Of a stretch of DNA of 53,709 nt, positions 24,200 to 36,084 are shown piece after piece. The DNA is taken from positions 493,780 to 547,488 of the forward strand of contig NW_002060970.1 of NCBI RefSeq assembly GCF_000150275.1. Reading direction: 5' to 3'. How positions within the stretch are numbered: the first letter of the stretch is position 1; each line of letters opens with the position of its first letter. The notes beneath the pieces are model-generated. The model was not told the origin of the DNA. It worked only from the letters and a program-made list of their open reading frames with translations, and did not search any database. A program made the translations under genes and the position numbers. Source of the DNA: Trichoplax adhaerens. Lineage: Eukaryota; Placozoa; Uniplacotomia; Trichoplacea; Trichoplacidae.

Positions 24200-25417
24200 A
24201 CACTACAGTTATTTTTAAAGTTAAATAACTGCCGTTCTAACCATTTCGAATACCTTACGATGTAGGTTTGCTTAATTTTAATAACTCGAATTTTAGTATT
24301 GCTGAAATACGAACCTCAGAGAATAAAAATCCCTTCATTACGCAGAACGTAGCAGTTTCAGCATATTACAGTAGTAATTGAAGTACGGTAGCATTAAGAA
24401 ATAGAATGGTCTACTATGCTTATTAGGTATTTACATGATTGCTGACAATAAAATGGTGTACTTATACAACTCACTGTATTTGCGTAAAAGGCAGCAGTAG
24501 ACGGCTATACAAGGTGATGTTTTCGTGTAATGTCTTACTGTAACTATTAGATAATATGGAGTTGTTATCGTTGAGATAAACTCGATTCTCCGGCTTATCT
24601 TATACACTTTCGACAGTTATTATGATGGAAGAAACGAGGATTCTTCTCTTGTCCAGGGTTCTGTTGATAAACGATACTTTTTAAGGTTAAACACGGTATT
24701 TACTAAATCTTGTGTCACTTTAAAGATTTTCTCCATTGTATCAACTCAGATTTTAAGCTAGACGATTGCGAGCCTAAGGGGTTGTAAGACCCAAGCATTA
24801 CACAGAAACGTAAAATAGTTGTACTAATTTTGAAAATTATTATTTATTCCATAAATTAATAATAAGGTAAAACTAGCTCTAATTACTATACTTACGAAGT
24901 AAACCAATCTTATTTAGATTAAAATGGTCTTTTTTAATATATATTATTATAATCACATTAAATCAACTATACTGATAAATTAGCGTAGATAACAGATTTA
25001 AAAATCATGATGAGGCAGAGCTAAATGGCAATTTTAAAGCCTAAGTAATATTAAAAGCAAGTTAATTAATCATACAGTAATTTTACAGATAAAAAAAGCT
25101 GTATCATACCTATTAAAATATTTTATGATTATATTGAACCATGATTTTAATTTGCATTAGTTTAATGTGGTATAGAAAAGCGCTAAATAATGAGAACAAA
25201 TGAGTGAATAAGCAACAGCAAGTGTAGCACAGCGCAGTAAATTCTCCAGTTATTTATTTATTTTTTCATTTAATTATTTCATAATTTTGCATTTTATTAT
25301 TTGCCTTGCCCACGCCTCTTTAAATAAATGATAGGTTGAAGTTCGGCTGACATAAATTAATTTATGATTTACCTGCTTTATGTATTACGCTGCAAGTATT
25401 ATAGGTTATAGAGAAAT

Positions 25418-26446
25418 ATGGAAGGATCTACCGTCTCGAATTCCAAAATAGCATCCGCAAACCTTTCGACTTCCTTTAGTAATGGAAGTAGTAGCCCTGT
25501 ATCGTTATCTTTTCCTCCCATAGTTCTATCAGGATTCACTTTGTTTGGGCTTATTACAAATGGATTAATTTGTTGGGCTACTGCCAAAACAAAAAGGCTT
25601 CATACACCAACATTTTGTTTAGTCGTTAATATGGCTATATCAGATTGTATAATTCTCGTCACCGGATTAGCGTCAACAATAATAAATGCAATTATGTCTA
25701 GTATGGCTATTTCAGTAATATCCGCAACTATAGCTTGCAAATTAATTGGCTTTACAAATATATGTGGTGTGATTACATCGACATTGACCTTAAGCGCTAT
25801 CAGTATTGATCGAACTCTTATTTTAACAACGAAAAGTCGCCGACGAACACTTTTTAATTCTAACAAGAAATTAAATATCCTTGTTGGATTAATCTGGCTG
25901 ATTGCTGCTATTGTAGCATTACCATTCGGAGTTTTAATGACAGTTTTTCCATCATCGCCAATATGCGATATCAAGAATATAAGTAGAACATTTAACGGAA
26001 CTTATTTTATCATTCTTTTTATTGTAGCTTACATGATACCGGCGATTACAGTTATCATCATGTATACTAAAATAATTGTTGTACTAGCAAAAGGAATCAG
26101 TAAACAAAGGAATTCATCAGCTTTTGAATTGATTAGAAAACATCATATTAAACTCATCAAAACGTTGTCTATCGTGACCGTAATATTTTTTTTGTTAGCT
26201 GGCCCTTTATTCATAATTTATATTATTATAGCTCTATCGGGTAAAAGCGCATTTAATTACATGCTTAGTCTATCTCGACCTCAGGCTCAAATTTTACAAA
26301 TTTGTTTTATTGCCTTATATTTATCTTGTTTACTAAATCCAATTATTTATTTCTTCATGAATTCAACATTAAGACAAGCTTTAACTTGTAAATCGCAATG
26401 CTACGGTCGACTTCAACCTACCATTCATGTAGCGCCAGCTAATTAA
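25418..26446 (+). CDS. class A GPCR, clade 2, intact (unit 2 copy)
   Basis: 342-residue intronless seven-helix receptor, the unit-2 paralogue of 16327. Visible: sequons at N15 and N22; TM1 N48; NMAISD with D76; C107 and C183 disulphide pair; DRT (131-133) instead of DRY; W160; P208; P263; NPIIY (307-311); tail cysteines C324 and C328. The two copies align without gaps over the full length. Differences concentrate in the N-terminus, the TM2/TM3 edge and the tail, while helix cores and the LHTPTF loop are kept, which suggests both are under constraint. The sequence 61-67 bp upstream reads CATAAAT where the paralogue has TATAAAT. Predicted plasma-membrane receptor; ligand and G-protein class cannot be read from the sequence. 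Confidence 0.92.
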   Translation: MEGSTVSNSKIASANLSTSFSNGSSSPVSLSFPPIVLSGFTLFGLITNGLICWATAKTKRLHTPTFCLVVNMAISDCIILVTGLASTIINAIMSSMAISVISATIACKLIGFTNICGVITSTLTLSAISIDRTLILTTKSRRRTLFNSNKKLNILVGLIWLIAAIVALPFGVLMTVFPSSPICDIKNISRTFNGTYFIILFIVAYMIPAITVIIMYTKIIVVLAKGISKQRNSSAFELIRKHHIKLIKTLSIVTVIFFLLAGPLFIIYIIIALSGKSAFNYMLSLSRPQAQILQICFIALYLSCLLNPIIYFFMNSTLRQALTCKSQCYGRLQPTIHVAPAN

Positions 26447-27428
26447 TTCGATAGAGTATGATATTATTCTCTCTATGCCTGTAATTATTTCTGGTACCAT
26501 GGTAAACCTTAAGGCTCGATTGAAAATTAGGAACAGGAACAGGATCTCATTTGGAAGATTTTATTTTCTTTATGTAGATAGTAAAACAAGGACTATTATC
26601 AGATCTTACGGAACTGCACATCAATAACTATAATAAATACTTTCAGCATTAATGAGAAATTCAGTCACTATATCAAATTGTTTTAAACGGTTTCATAGTA
26701 ATTACATAGGAATATGCCGTAGGACTTTGTCATAATGAGTGTAATGATACAATTACAGTTTTACTCTTAATTTTTTTGTTTTGTGAGGGATATTATTTCT
26801 AATTAATTTTATGTAACTCTTTACTGGACGCCAAATAAATAGTTGTAGAGAATTATAATGGATGTAGAATTTAAATTTTTATTATAAACAATGTAAGTCC
26901 ATTAAAGAAATTTAATAATTTGTTTGAAACAGCAATCTTGTTAACGGCTAGTAAGAAGATTACACCTAGAGTGACAATTACATTATTGCCCTATGACTGA
27001 TATAAATCGTTAATTCAAGAAGAATTACTATATTATGTGTTGAACTAAATTAAGACGTATTGATTTAAACAACTGCTAATTAGGACATTAAGTAAGGGAG
27101 TTATCGAAAAAGCTCGTTTTTGGTTATAATTAAGGATTGCTGGGAATAGAATTATAGTACACGCATTGGTAGATACCCTACTTGATTTAGTTAAGCATTG
27201 CTTCGAAGTCCTATAAAGTAATAAACTAGCTTTCTTTCAATTATTTAAATTTTGTTGTCATTTCAATGTGTCTATTTGAGTAGTTTAACAGAGACTTAAT
27301 TCTTATAACAATGAAATAAATTTTCTTTTATCTTATTTAAATAGTAATATACAAAGATAGTAGCAACAGCTTCCCGGCATTGCCTGACTAGAAAATACAT
27401 AAAAGTTATATTATAATATCGCTCGCTA

Positions 27429-27478
27429 NNNNNNNNNNNNNNNNNNNNNNNNNNNNNNNNNNNNNNNNNNNNNNNNNN
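27429..27478. other. assembly gap (50 N)
   Basis: Second 50-N gap, within the intergenic part of unit 2. Confidence 0.95.
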
Positions 27479-28890
27479 TTAAAGATTTAAATTTAGGACT
27501 ATTCATAATTTATTACCGCCCAAAATTCAACGGAATACGAGAACTAGGATAGAGTGAAATAAGCTTTTTCTCAATGTTAAGGCAATCTCTGACATTTCTA
27601 TCATCTTTACGTATTCATCCTTACTTGACATATTAAAACTATTTTTAAATCATCGTATAAATATTAAATAGGCCGATAATCAAGTTGATATACGATGTAT
27701 ATGAATTTCATTTGTTTAAATATATTATTATTGATACAGATTTACATGTGAGATTTGTATAAATATAGTTGAAAAAGACTCGTTTCAGTTCGAATATCGC
27801 AAGAAATACCATCAATTATTTGTACACCTTTAAATAAACTGATTCGACTTGAGTAAATTAAATTGTTTTTAGCCATGGCGTTAGAATCGAAAGTATTCAT
27901 TCAGAAATTAGTAGCAATATAACCTTTGTAGCGGAGCATTTGATTGTTACTTCAAAAGTTGTATGGAATTGTAATTGTAGAGGCTTAAGCTTATGTCGAT
28001 TATTCAGTTTATCTTAGCCAATTGCAACTGTTTATGTGAGGGAAAGAAATTGGATTTGCTCTCTTACAGACGAACGCAATAAATGTAATTTTGAAAGTCA
28101 ATAAAATGGCTTTTACTATTTAGGACACATCTTTAAGAGCTCATATTTTAAGTAATCGCATTACAAATCTGCGGTTAGGGGTTCTTTCACTACATTTTGT
28201 ATCCAAATTAGGCGACAAAAATTCAAGACTAAGTGAATTAGGTTGTTATTATTGATATTTTTATCATTATTAATGTTAACAATAGGTTTAAATTAGGTTT
28301 ATAACAAGTCATTCAATATCAATGCAATTACTTGTATCCTAGGAAAATTTAGCGATGGCATTTATATAGAACATATTTTTCATCAAAGGATGAAAAATAT
28401 TATTATCTATTTCGTATTCATAATTCAATTAAGAGAAAAAGGATTGATATTTTCATAACTTTTACGGCTATGACAGGATATTGTTATACCTGTATCAAAA
28501 AGCAAATTTAGCTAGTGTTTATGTTATAGAAATTCCTAAATTAAAGTAGATAAGTAAATTAAAAATAATGTATGGTATTCTACACAAATGTTCGTGTTTA
28601 CTTGAAAGGAAGGTAATTAGGATTATTAAACATTATATTCTGACAATGAACAAATAAAGGAAAATGTAGATGTAGGGACTTTTGTTAAAATATATGTAAT
28701 GTTGTCCTTAATAAATGACTGTAATCAAATCAATTTCTTAATTACTATTGTGCTATACGAAGAAATAAATTTCAGATCAATGACGTTACTACGGTGATGC
28801 GTAGTAGCTCAAGTACCTATTGACGAAGAGAGTATAATCTGATCAACCAATATAATACCAAGATATGCACAGACTGTATAAATACCCTCC

Positions 28891-28976
28891 TGTCGTGTTC
28901 AGCCCACGACAAGGAAACCTGGGTCTTAGAATCTGTACGAATGCTAAGGCTGCAACAGCCAAGTATGCCCCCAACG
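28891..28976 (-). mobile_element. 86-bp U5-like LTR fragment with its own target duplication
   Basis: Roughly 80% identical to the last 85 bp (50216-50300) of the LTR at 50216. It is flanked by perfect cctcc duplications (28886-28890, 28977-28981). Paralogous sequence at about 11.96 kb reads ...ataccctccaaattcc without it. Contains the TGTCGTG/CACGACA 7-bp stem at the LTR 3' edge. The other end lacks a TG terminus. Confidence 0.8.
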
Positions 28977-29120
28977 CCTCCAAATTCCATAACTCAATCC
29001 ATTTACTTCCGGAATGGTTATTCCATAATGCTACCTCAATAAATTTCATTTCAAGTATCTACTGTTACTGATTTTATGAGGACTACTAATAATTGTAATT
29101 AGCAAATCACCGGTACGAAG

Positions 29121-30150
29121 ATGTCTTCAAATATATACGGGAGAAACATAACCGTAGGACTTTGCATATCGCATAGCAATAGTAGTATCAAAGATATGAA
29201 TCCTTCATTTACTGTGCCTTCTATGCTCGTCATTACATCACTTGGCTGTACTACCACCGGCTTGATTTGCAAGGCGATTATCGAGACGAAAAGATTTCAT
29301 ACACTGAGATTTCACTTAATCTTTAACATGGCTATTTCAGATGGAATGATTCTTTTAACTGGATTACTAATGTCATAACTTAATGCGGTCCTATCTATGA
29401 CAGAAATGCCAAATTTGTTTTCGACTATAGCTTGCAAATTGATATTTTTTTATAAATTTAACTTGTTTAATTTCTTCTACCTTAATCTTAAGCGCTATCA
29501 GCATCGATCGCTATTTTATCATCGCTACACGAAATCACAAACGACCCTTGTATAATACTAGAAATAAATTAATTATTGCCGTTGGATCAACGTGGTTCAT
29601 TGCTGCAATAGTAGGAATACCAATTCTAGTTTTAGCTAACGTTAATACAGCGAGACTTAGGATATGCGATATCAATAATATTAGCGAGATATTTAATATT
29701 ACATACTTTAGCTTGTTTAGCATTATTGGCTATGTTATACCGCTAATTGTAATTGTTATCATATATGCCAAAACTATCGCTAGATTATTCAGCAGAACTC
29801 ACAATCGTTGGAATTCATCCATCTTCACACAGAGTAATAAGCTTCATATCAAGCTGATTAAAATGTTATCTGTCGTTACTTGGATATTTCTTTTTGTAGC
29901 TTCGCCTTTATTTATCGTTCACGTTATTTATTACTTTATCTGGTAAAAGTTTCGCGAATTTCTTATCCAGTATTTCTTCACCACAAGCTAAACTAGCACT
30001 ATTTTGGTATGTTCTTACCTACTTAGCTTGTTTACAAAATCCAATTCTTTACTTTTGTATGAACTAAACATTGCGAAGACTTTACCTTGTAAAGCATCTT
30101 GCTGTCGTAGAATTCAATCTTCTAATTGCATTTCATCCTTTAATTTATAG
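29121..30150 (+). pseudogene. full-length but broken GPCR (clade 2, second-receptor type, unit 2)
   Basis: Homologous to the 342-residue receptors along its whole length. It begins with a good ATG, sequon-containing N-terminus, TM1 and NMAISD. A TAA at 29376-29378 ends the first frame in TM2. A frameshift lies in the T-rich run near 29445-29455. The frame is then open through IDRY, TM4 (STW), the ECL2 Cys, TM5 and TM6 (VASP), ending at a second frameshift near 29940. TM7 NPILY is still present near 30040-30060, followed by a TAA where the paralogues have the helix-8 Asn-Thr/Ser. Retention of every motif with few lesions indicates fairly recent loss. It is the best preserved of the three second-receptor copies. 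Confidence 0.87.
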
Positions 30151-32027
30151 AAGAATGACTCAATTTTGACTAATTTTATTTGGAAAATGTGTCATATGTA
30201 CCATTGTAAAATTTAAATTAATTTAATAGATGTCGGTTGCATTGAAATTCCATTAGCAAGCTAACCTGCCAATATTTAAGGATTAATAATTAATCAAGTC
30301 AATGATTAACGATCTAAATCTACTATTATACTCTCTATCAATCAGGTAACATTGATTGCTTACTGAATTACTAGTACGTCTGTACAAAAAAAATTGCGAT
30401 TCAATAAATGTAAAAATTTAATATTGTACATGTCAAATCATTCTTAAAAGTGCTGTATGGTGCATCTACCTTATTCCAGCTGCATTTATAGTGATAATTA
30501 AATCTTTTTTCTTCCAATTATAAGACCATAACTCTGATCTTAACCCTTTTCAAACGTTCCCCTCATACTTTTACCTGGTTTATAATTATATTTTTGTATC
30601 TGGTGCTGATATCGCCGACTTAATGACTTATCTCAGTTTCTATTCTAAAAATACATCAAAGAACGTATTTCATAAATTAATCGCCCTAGTTGTAATACTT
30701 TATCATTCTTATTCACAAATAAGTATTAATTCTTTATCCATTCCATACGTAATTGCTGGTAATAATTTTTGATTCAGTCATAACTGATATGAAATGGCAC
30801 GATAAGTGATATTAAAGCTATATCCAAGTAATATAATTAAATTAGCCTTATTAATCGGAAATTTAGACTGTCATTAATTAAATCCAAGGGATATATATTT
30901 CGGTAAGAAATCATAAAAAAATTTCTTGGCGATACACATTTTTATTTAAACATAACTTTTACTGGATACCAATAAACTGATTTGGAACTTCACAATATGA
31001 ATTAATTTCTTGATTTTTATTATTAGAATTTTAAGCATTCATACCTAGTATTTAATGCACTACGTATTTACTAATTTATCAACTAACTACAACTGTCGCC
31101 TAACATCCTATTTTAGTTGCTCGTTGTTAATTATTTACTTGAATATTAGCGTATTTTGTCACTTACACCAGTCTTCTACAACGGTATCCATTAACGGCAA
31201 CTTTTTATAAATGGCTTTCTAGCTTTACTGACCTTCCAAGGACACTTTCATAGGTATAGGCCAGCAAAGGTACTAAAATTTTATACAAAGGTATACCACA
31301 TAAATTTCTACTTCATATGTTACAAATCTTAGGCAAATTTACGGCTAGGCAGCACTTTTATTGTATATTTGATCACTGCTACTTATACATTACACACATC
31401 AAAGCAGAACGTACTATACATATAATTGTAGTAGTTTTAGCTAATAACAGTATTAATTGAAGTAAGGTAGCATTAAGAAGTAGAATAGTCTACTATACTT
31501 GCAATCTTGAGCCAAGTTAGAAACTTACTCAATTTCAATTACTCAGATTTGAGTTGGATGATTGCGAACTTAAAGGGTTATAAAACCCAGGCACTACAAA
31601 AACTGAAAGTCATAAATCATCTTTAAGTACGATATCATGGCTATAATCATATTACAATATTTAATATTGAAGCCTCTTTGCCACTATTTCATCTCAACGT
31701 AATTAATAACCAAATCTTTAAAAAAATTAATGTATTATTTTCTAATCCTTAAATTCTGAAAAACACATAAATTATAAATGACTTTACAAAATTTTTATAT
31801 CGTAGTTTAGAACGCTGTTTCAGCCCAAATGATTATTTTATATCTTTAATAAATTCTGATAGCTCATTATGAAGTTGGCATTCAACTTATGTCACATCTT
31901 TGTTAAAAAATTGAATGAAAACCTACGCTATCATTAACGTATGCCATTGCTAACAATTAGATTTTGCCGTCAGCACTTACCTTTACAAATATGATAGAAT
32001 GTTTTATTCTATTTCATATCCCAACTT

Positions 32028-32330
32028 TTAATGTAGCGCGAGGTGAAAACTTATCTTGCACGGGATTAGTATACGCATGAGAGACGGCTTTATGAATAGC
32101 ATGTGTGATTGTTCATCAAAATAAAAATTTCCTCCTACATTAATAACTCGGGATCGATCTTTTGTAAGATTTAATAATAATTGTAACGCTGTTGGAATTA
32201 TAGGTTTCAATAAATCATTATTCGGTATATGTGTGTAATCCTCTATACATTTTATAGCTATGGGATATATGTGACAAATAGTTGTTATTAAATCATTAAT
32301 ATTTATGATTTCATTATCGATTATATTCAA
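32028..32330 (-). CDS. unidentified open frame, possible exon fragment
   Basis: A 100-codon frame on the minus strand, upstream of and divergent from the receptor pseudogene at 32459. It has no ATG near its start (the track start is TTG) and stays open a little further upstream. A CAG/TAG-type splice acceptor could precede it, since AAATTTAG occurs just upstream on the minus strand. The translation is not obviously low-complexity; it has a hydrophobic/charged alternation and ends ...LALH. I do not recognise a domain. It may be a terminal exon, a fragment of an older gene, or chance. Confidence 0.2.
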   Translation of the reverse strand: MNIIDNEIININDLITTICHIYPIAIKCIEDYTHIPNNDLLKPIIPTALQLLLNLTKDRSRVINVGGNFYFDEQSHMLFIKPSLMRILIPCKISFHLALH

Positions 32331-32458
32331 AATATATATCCTAAATTTTAAGTGAAAATCTAATTAGCTCATGAAATATATCTTAATATTAAATTACATC
32401 GCAGTTGCCCGTATAAACTTACAAAGAAGAATTGTAATTCCTATTGCTTCCCTTAAAT

Positions 32459-33479
32459 ATGGTGTCATCACTGGTAACGGAAATATCGACGTCATCATCT
32501 AATACTTCAACAGAGTTAATAGCTGAAAAGGCCGAATCTATCGTTTTAAGCTTACCCCTGACAAGTTTGATATGTGTATTTGGTATATGTTCCAACGGCT
32601 TTGTTTGTTATAATATAATCCAAAAGAAAGAACTTCATACCGCCACTTTTATTATCATCTGCAATATGTGCCTATCAGATTTGATAACTCTTATTGCGAG
32701 TGTTGCTCAAACAATCATCACTGCCACTATTGCTGCTCAAACTGGATATTCATTGACTTTAGAAGCTGTATGCCGAATATCTCTATATATCCTTAATATT
32801 GGTTTTAGTGTGTCAACAATATCGTTAGCTATCGTTAGTATTGATCGCTATAACACACTAACAAGAAACCATTCGAAAACTAAAATTTAGCCTGAACTGT
32901 GACTATAAAATTAAATTTTCTATTCTCATCATTTGGATTTACTCTATTATCAGTAGTTTTCCAATATTTCTGTTGGTATCTATTAATCCAGATCAGCCTT
33001 ACATATGTGATGTCGCAAATTATGGTGTTATCAACACTTCATATTTATTTACTTATTATATTCTTAACTTTTTCTTCCCATCACTTTTAGTCACCATTAT
33101 GTACTTCAAACTTGTAATCTATTTAAGAACACATATTAGTTCTAGTAGTTTTCGAGGTCTAGCATTCCGTAATTCGAAAAAATCCAAGTCTAGAATTATA
33201 AAAATGATGATTATAGCAACAATATCTTACTTGCTAACTACTTTACCTCATGTTATTGCTATCCTTATAGCTACCATAGCTGGTCAATCGCTAAGTGAAT
33301 ACTCAAGTTCTCTTAGTCCTGCGGCTGCCTTTCTAATTCAAGTTGCATTTATTTTGGGAACGATATCGTGTATTGAAAATTCTGATATTTATATATTGAG
33401 TAGCAAGGTACTTAAGAATGCTTTAAAGCAATCCTTTCGTCTAAAAAGGCGACAAACTTCCATCATGTTATGGCAATAA
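32459..33479 (+). pseudogene. clade 1 GPCR with one frameshift and NSxxY
   Basis: Starts at ATG 32459; an in-frame TTG lies 15 bp upstream. The first frame covers the N-terminus, TM1 (CSNG), NMCLSD, the TM3 Cys, and IDRY, ending at a TAG at 32888-32890 in intracellular loop 2. The +1 frame then continues from about 32890 without a stop: KIKFSILIIW (TM4 Trp), YICD (ECL2 Cys), TM5 with FFPS, TM6 TTLPH, and TM7 NSDIY, ending with a basic tail at 33479. A single shift between about 32850 and 32895 therefore breaks an otherwise complete receptor of about 340 residues. TM6 and the NSxxY change link it to 44620. A one-base assembly error cannot be excluded; if so this is a sixth intact receptor. Confidence 0.82.
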
Positions 33480-33774
33480 AACGAGAACTTTATCCATAAG
33501 AAGATAACTAAAATATCTCTTATTATAATCTTTCAAATTATCTTATTTAAAATCTTAAGCTAAAATGACATAACATTAAACTATACGTTTAATTTACAAA
33601 TCAGGAGCATGTAGTGATATTATTTATTGAAATCACATAATACATAGCTTAAGCAAAGTGTAAGATACTAACTACAGCGTTCATCCAGCTGCACTATAAC
33701 GATCTTCGATGAGCTGATTAATTAATTGGTGCAAATTTATAATCATCTTCAGCGATTGTAGAATGTTACGAACT

Positions 33775-33905
33775 TGTAAAATAATGTAGTAATTCTAAAC
33801 TATTAGCAATGTGTAGTATTATGTACGGTAGAGTCTTTTCTATATTTATCTTATGATATATTCGGTAGCCCATTATTATAGACACTCCAGTAGCCTTATA
33901 GTCCT
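33775..33905 (+). mobile_element. family D LTR 5' fragment
   Basis: Resembles the first 130 bp or so of the family D LTR at 4776 (ATGTACGGTAG and the TATATTTATC block in the same order). No 3' half is seen. Confidence 0.6.
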
Positions 33906-34977
33906 TTAAAACATATTCCTAGACGTTAAGGTCTAAGCAGTAAGAACGTATAGGGAACAAAGTATCCACAGACTTATCTATCACAAAATTGGAATTTATT
34001 TCATATCAACTTCTTATCTTATGCTTAACTATTGAAATAAAAATATCCTTTAATAAGGATCACTACCACAGTAAGGTACTTCCACTGCGCTTCAGATATT
34101 TACTAGCTAAGTATTGTAGAAAAATTAATTTGCTAAACAATGATAGCTAGTTTACTTTGATATTGGGCAATTATAATAAAAATACGTAGGAACGTAATTT
34201 AGTCAATGTGGTACTATAAAAATTATCCATATATGATCTGACTATTTCACTTTCGTTTAAAAGCCTTGACTAGCTTAGTAAGCTTTAACATAGGTTCATT
34301 TATAACAAATAATATTCTTATCCTATGGTAGAAGAAATCAATAAAATAATAGTACAATAAATTTATATTTCTATTCACTTTCGTCAATATTCGAACAAGC
34401 AACTATTCAATACTATTCTGCTATAACTGTTAATAAATTATTAAGCATAAAATTTATGTGTACCTTTTCAGTACATTCCTATTGGTAGTTTATGGATGCA
34501 ATTACAAGTATTGAATAAATAATTGGTCCTACAGTAATTCAATTGCTATAGTTTTATTTCACTAATCAATATAATCCTTTCAAGACAAAATGATAAATTT
34601 CTTCCTGATTCACATATGAATATTGAGGCATATCATTAACATTCATTTGTGTGGTAGAATATGCAATGAGAATACAATTAATTACTGGCATTTTTTGAAT
34701 TCATTTTAAATTATTCTCCATTTTATCCTTATGAACTTAGAACAATTAAAGAAGACTTTTCAGATATTGTTTTAATACAGGCTTATAAATGAAATTATTT
34801 CTTAGCCTTGGCGTATTTCATATTTCGTGATTCCACTTTAATCTTTACGCCTTCTTACTACTTAAAAATAATTCTTCCATCATACTCTGAACCCACTTTA
34901 CATTTCAGTACTGAATTTGAATAAAACAACATTAAATTCAAAATTTTACTAGCTATTAATGACTTTAAAGTATCTTA
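33906..34977. other. intergenic, nothing recognised
   Basis: Between the LTR fragment after the 32459 pseudogene and the 34978 receptor. No frame or repeat recognised. Confidence 0.5.
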
Positions 34978-36084
34978 ATGGAGATTATAACTAACACTTC
35001 GACTAATTTAAGCGATTATGACCCTACTTCCAACAATACTTCACGTAGATCTGGATTTTCACAAACTGTGACCATACCTTTAGTTTTAACCAGTACCATA
35101 TTAGTGATCATCATTAATTTTATTATTTGCAGGATCATTATTAAAAAAAAGGAATTTCATACTTCAACGTTTTATCTTCTATTTAATATGGCTATTTCCG
35201 ATTGTTTCATTATGGTTGCAGCGTTTTTACTTATCGGTAATAATTATATCGCTTCTATCCAAGTGTGGAGTTCAGCGACATTAATGATCGTTTGCAAAAT
35301 TACTCCATCCTTGAACGCTGTCTCACTAGTCTCATCCACCTATACTTTGGCCGCCATAAGTATTGAAAGGCATTATACATTAATTTCAAAGGTGAGAAAC
35401 CGGTCCCTATTTAAGACTAGAAAAAGATTAACTATAGTTATTGCAGCAACTTGGTTGATTGGATTAATTATGGCTATTCCAATGCTGTTTATTGCAACTT
35501 ATACCCCTAAGACGCCATGGATGTGTAATATTATTAATATCAGCCTAGCATTTAATGTTGGCTACTTTATGAGTCTGTTAGTTGTTGCCTACATAATTCC
35601 ACTTATCATAATGATTATTATGTACTCCAAAATTATCCATTTTCTGACCAACAATCTGATGACTAATCAGAATACTCCATCTCCAGTATATCAAAATAAT
35701 CGAAAGCGCCATACTCGAATTATTGCAATGCTCATTACAGCTACTGTTTTATTTTTTTTATTCTGTTTTCCCCTATTTATATCCTTTATTATTGTTGCTT
35801 TTTCAGGGCTTGATTTTGCCATTTATTTCAGTGCCATTACACCTCGCCAAGTAGCTATCTTACAAGCCGCTTTTCTAATTACCGTTATCGCTTGCATACA
35901 AAATCCTATAATCTACTTTTCATTCATGCCTGCTTTTCGTCAAGCATTCCCTTGTTACGATCTCTACCGACGCAATAAAATCAATAACTGGAAATTTATG
36001 TCATCCAATCAAATTACTCCAGATACTGTTCAATCAAAAGATCAACTTCATAGCTTATCACAGACGACGCCAGCTTCTGGCTAA
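34978..36084 (+). CDS. class A GPCR, clade 2, diverged, intact
   Basis: 368-residue intronless seven-helix receptor. Visible: N-terminus with sequons at N6, N10, N19 and N20; TM1 Asn N47; NMAISD with D75; C106 and C183 for the TM3-ECL2 disulphide; ERH (130-132) replacing DRY, so the acidic residue and the key Arg are kept; W159; P208; P265 in FCFP; NPIIY at 309-313; C326 after helix 8; a hydrophilic tail of about 40 residues rich in Ser, Thr and Gln, longer than in its neighbours and a possible phosphorylation/arrestin region. It shares the HTSTFYLLFNMAISD region with 16327 and 25418 and so belongs to clade 2, but no copy of its flanks is seen in the window. It lies downstream of the broken receptor at 32459, same strand. 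Ligand unknown. Confidence 0.92.
   Translation: MEIITNTSTNLSDYDPTSNNTSRRSGFSQTVTIPLVLTSTILVIIINFIICRIIIKKKEFHTSTFYLLFNMAISDCFIMVAAFLLIGNNYIASIQVWSSATLMIVCKITPSLNAVSLVSSTYTLAAISIERHYTLISKVRNRSLFKTRKRLTIVIAATWLIGLIMAIPMLFIATYTPKTPWMCNIINISLAFNVGYFMSLLVVAYIIPLIIMIIMYSKIIHFLTNNLMTNQNTPSPVYQNNRKRHTRIIAMLITATVLFFLFCFPLFISFIIVAFSGLDFAIYFSAITPRQVAILQAAFLITVIACIQNPIIYFSFMPAFRQAFPCYDLYRRNKINNWKFMSSNQITPDTVQSKDQLHSLSQTTPASG

Larger units (their letters stand above)
24200..31280. repeat. tandem receptor unit 2
   Basis: Contains receptor 25418, the broken receptor 29121 and the 3' flank to about 31.28 kb. The 3' flank (about 30.5-31.23 kb) is also shared with 12.5-13.69 kb. A 50-N gap lies at 27429-27478 within the inter-receptor part. 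Confidence 0.82.

Noticed and set aside
25600-25974. 124-codon minus frame
   Set aside because: Antisense shadow of the 25418 receptor.
28843-29071. 68-codon frames on both strands
   Set aside because: They arise from the GC-richer 86-bp LTR fragment inserted here.
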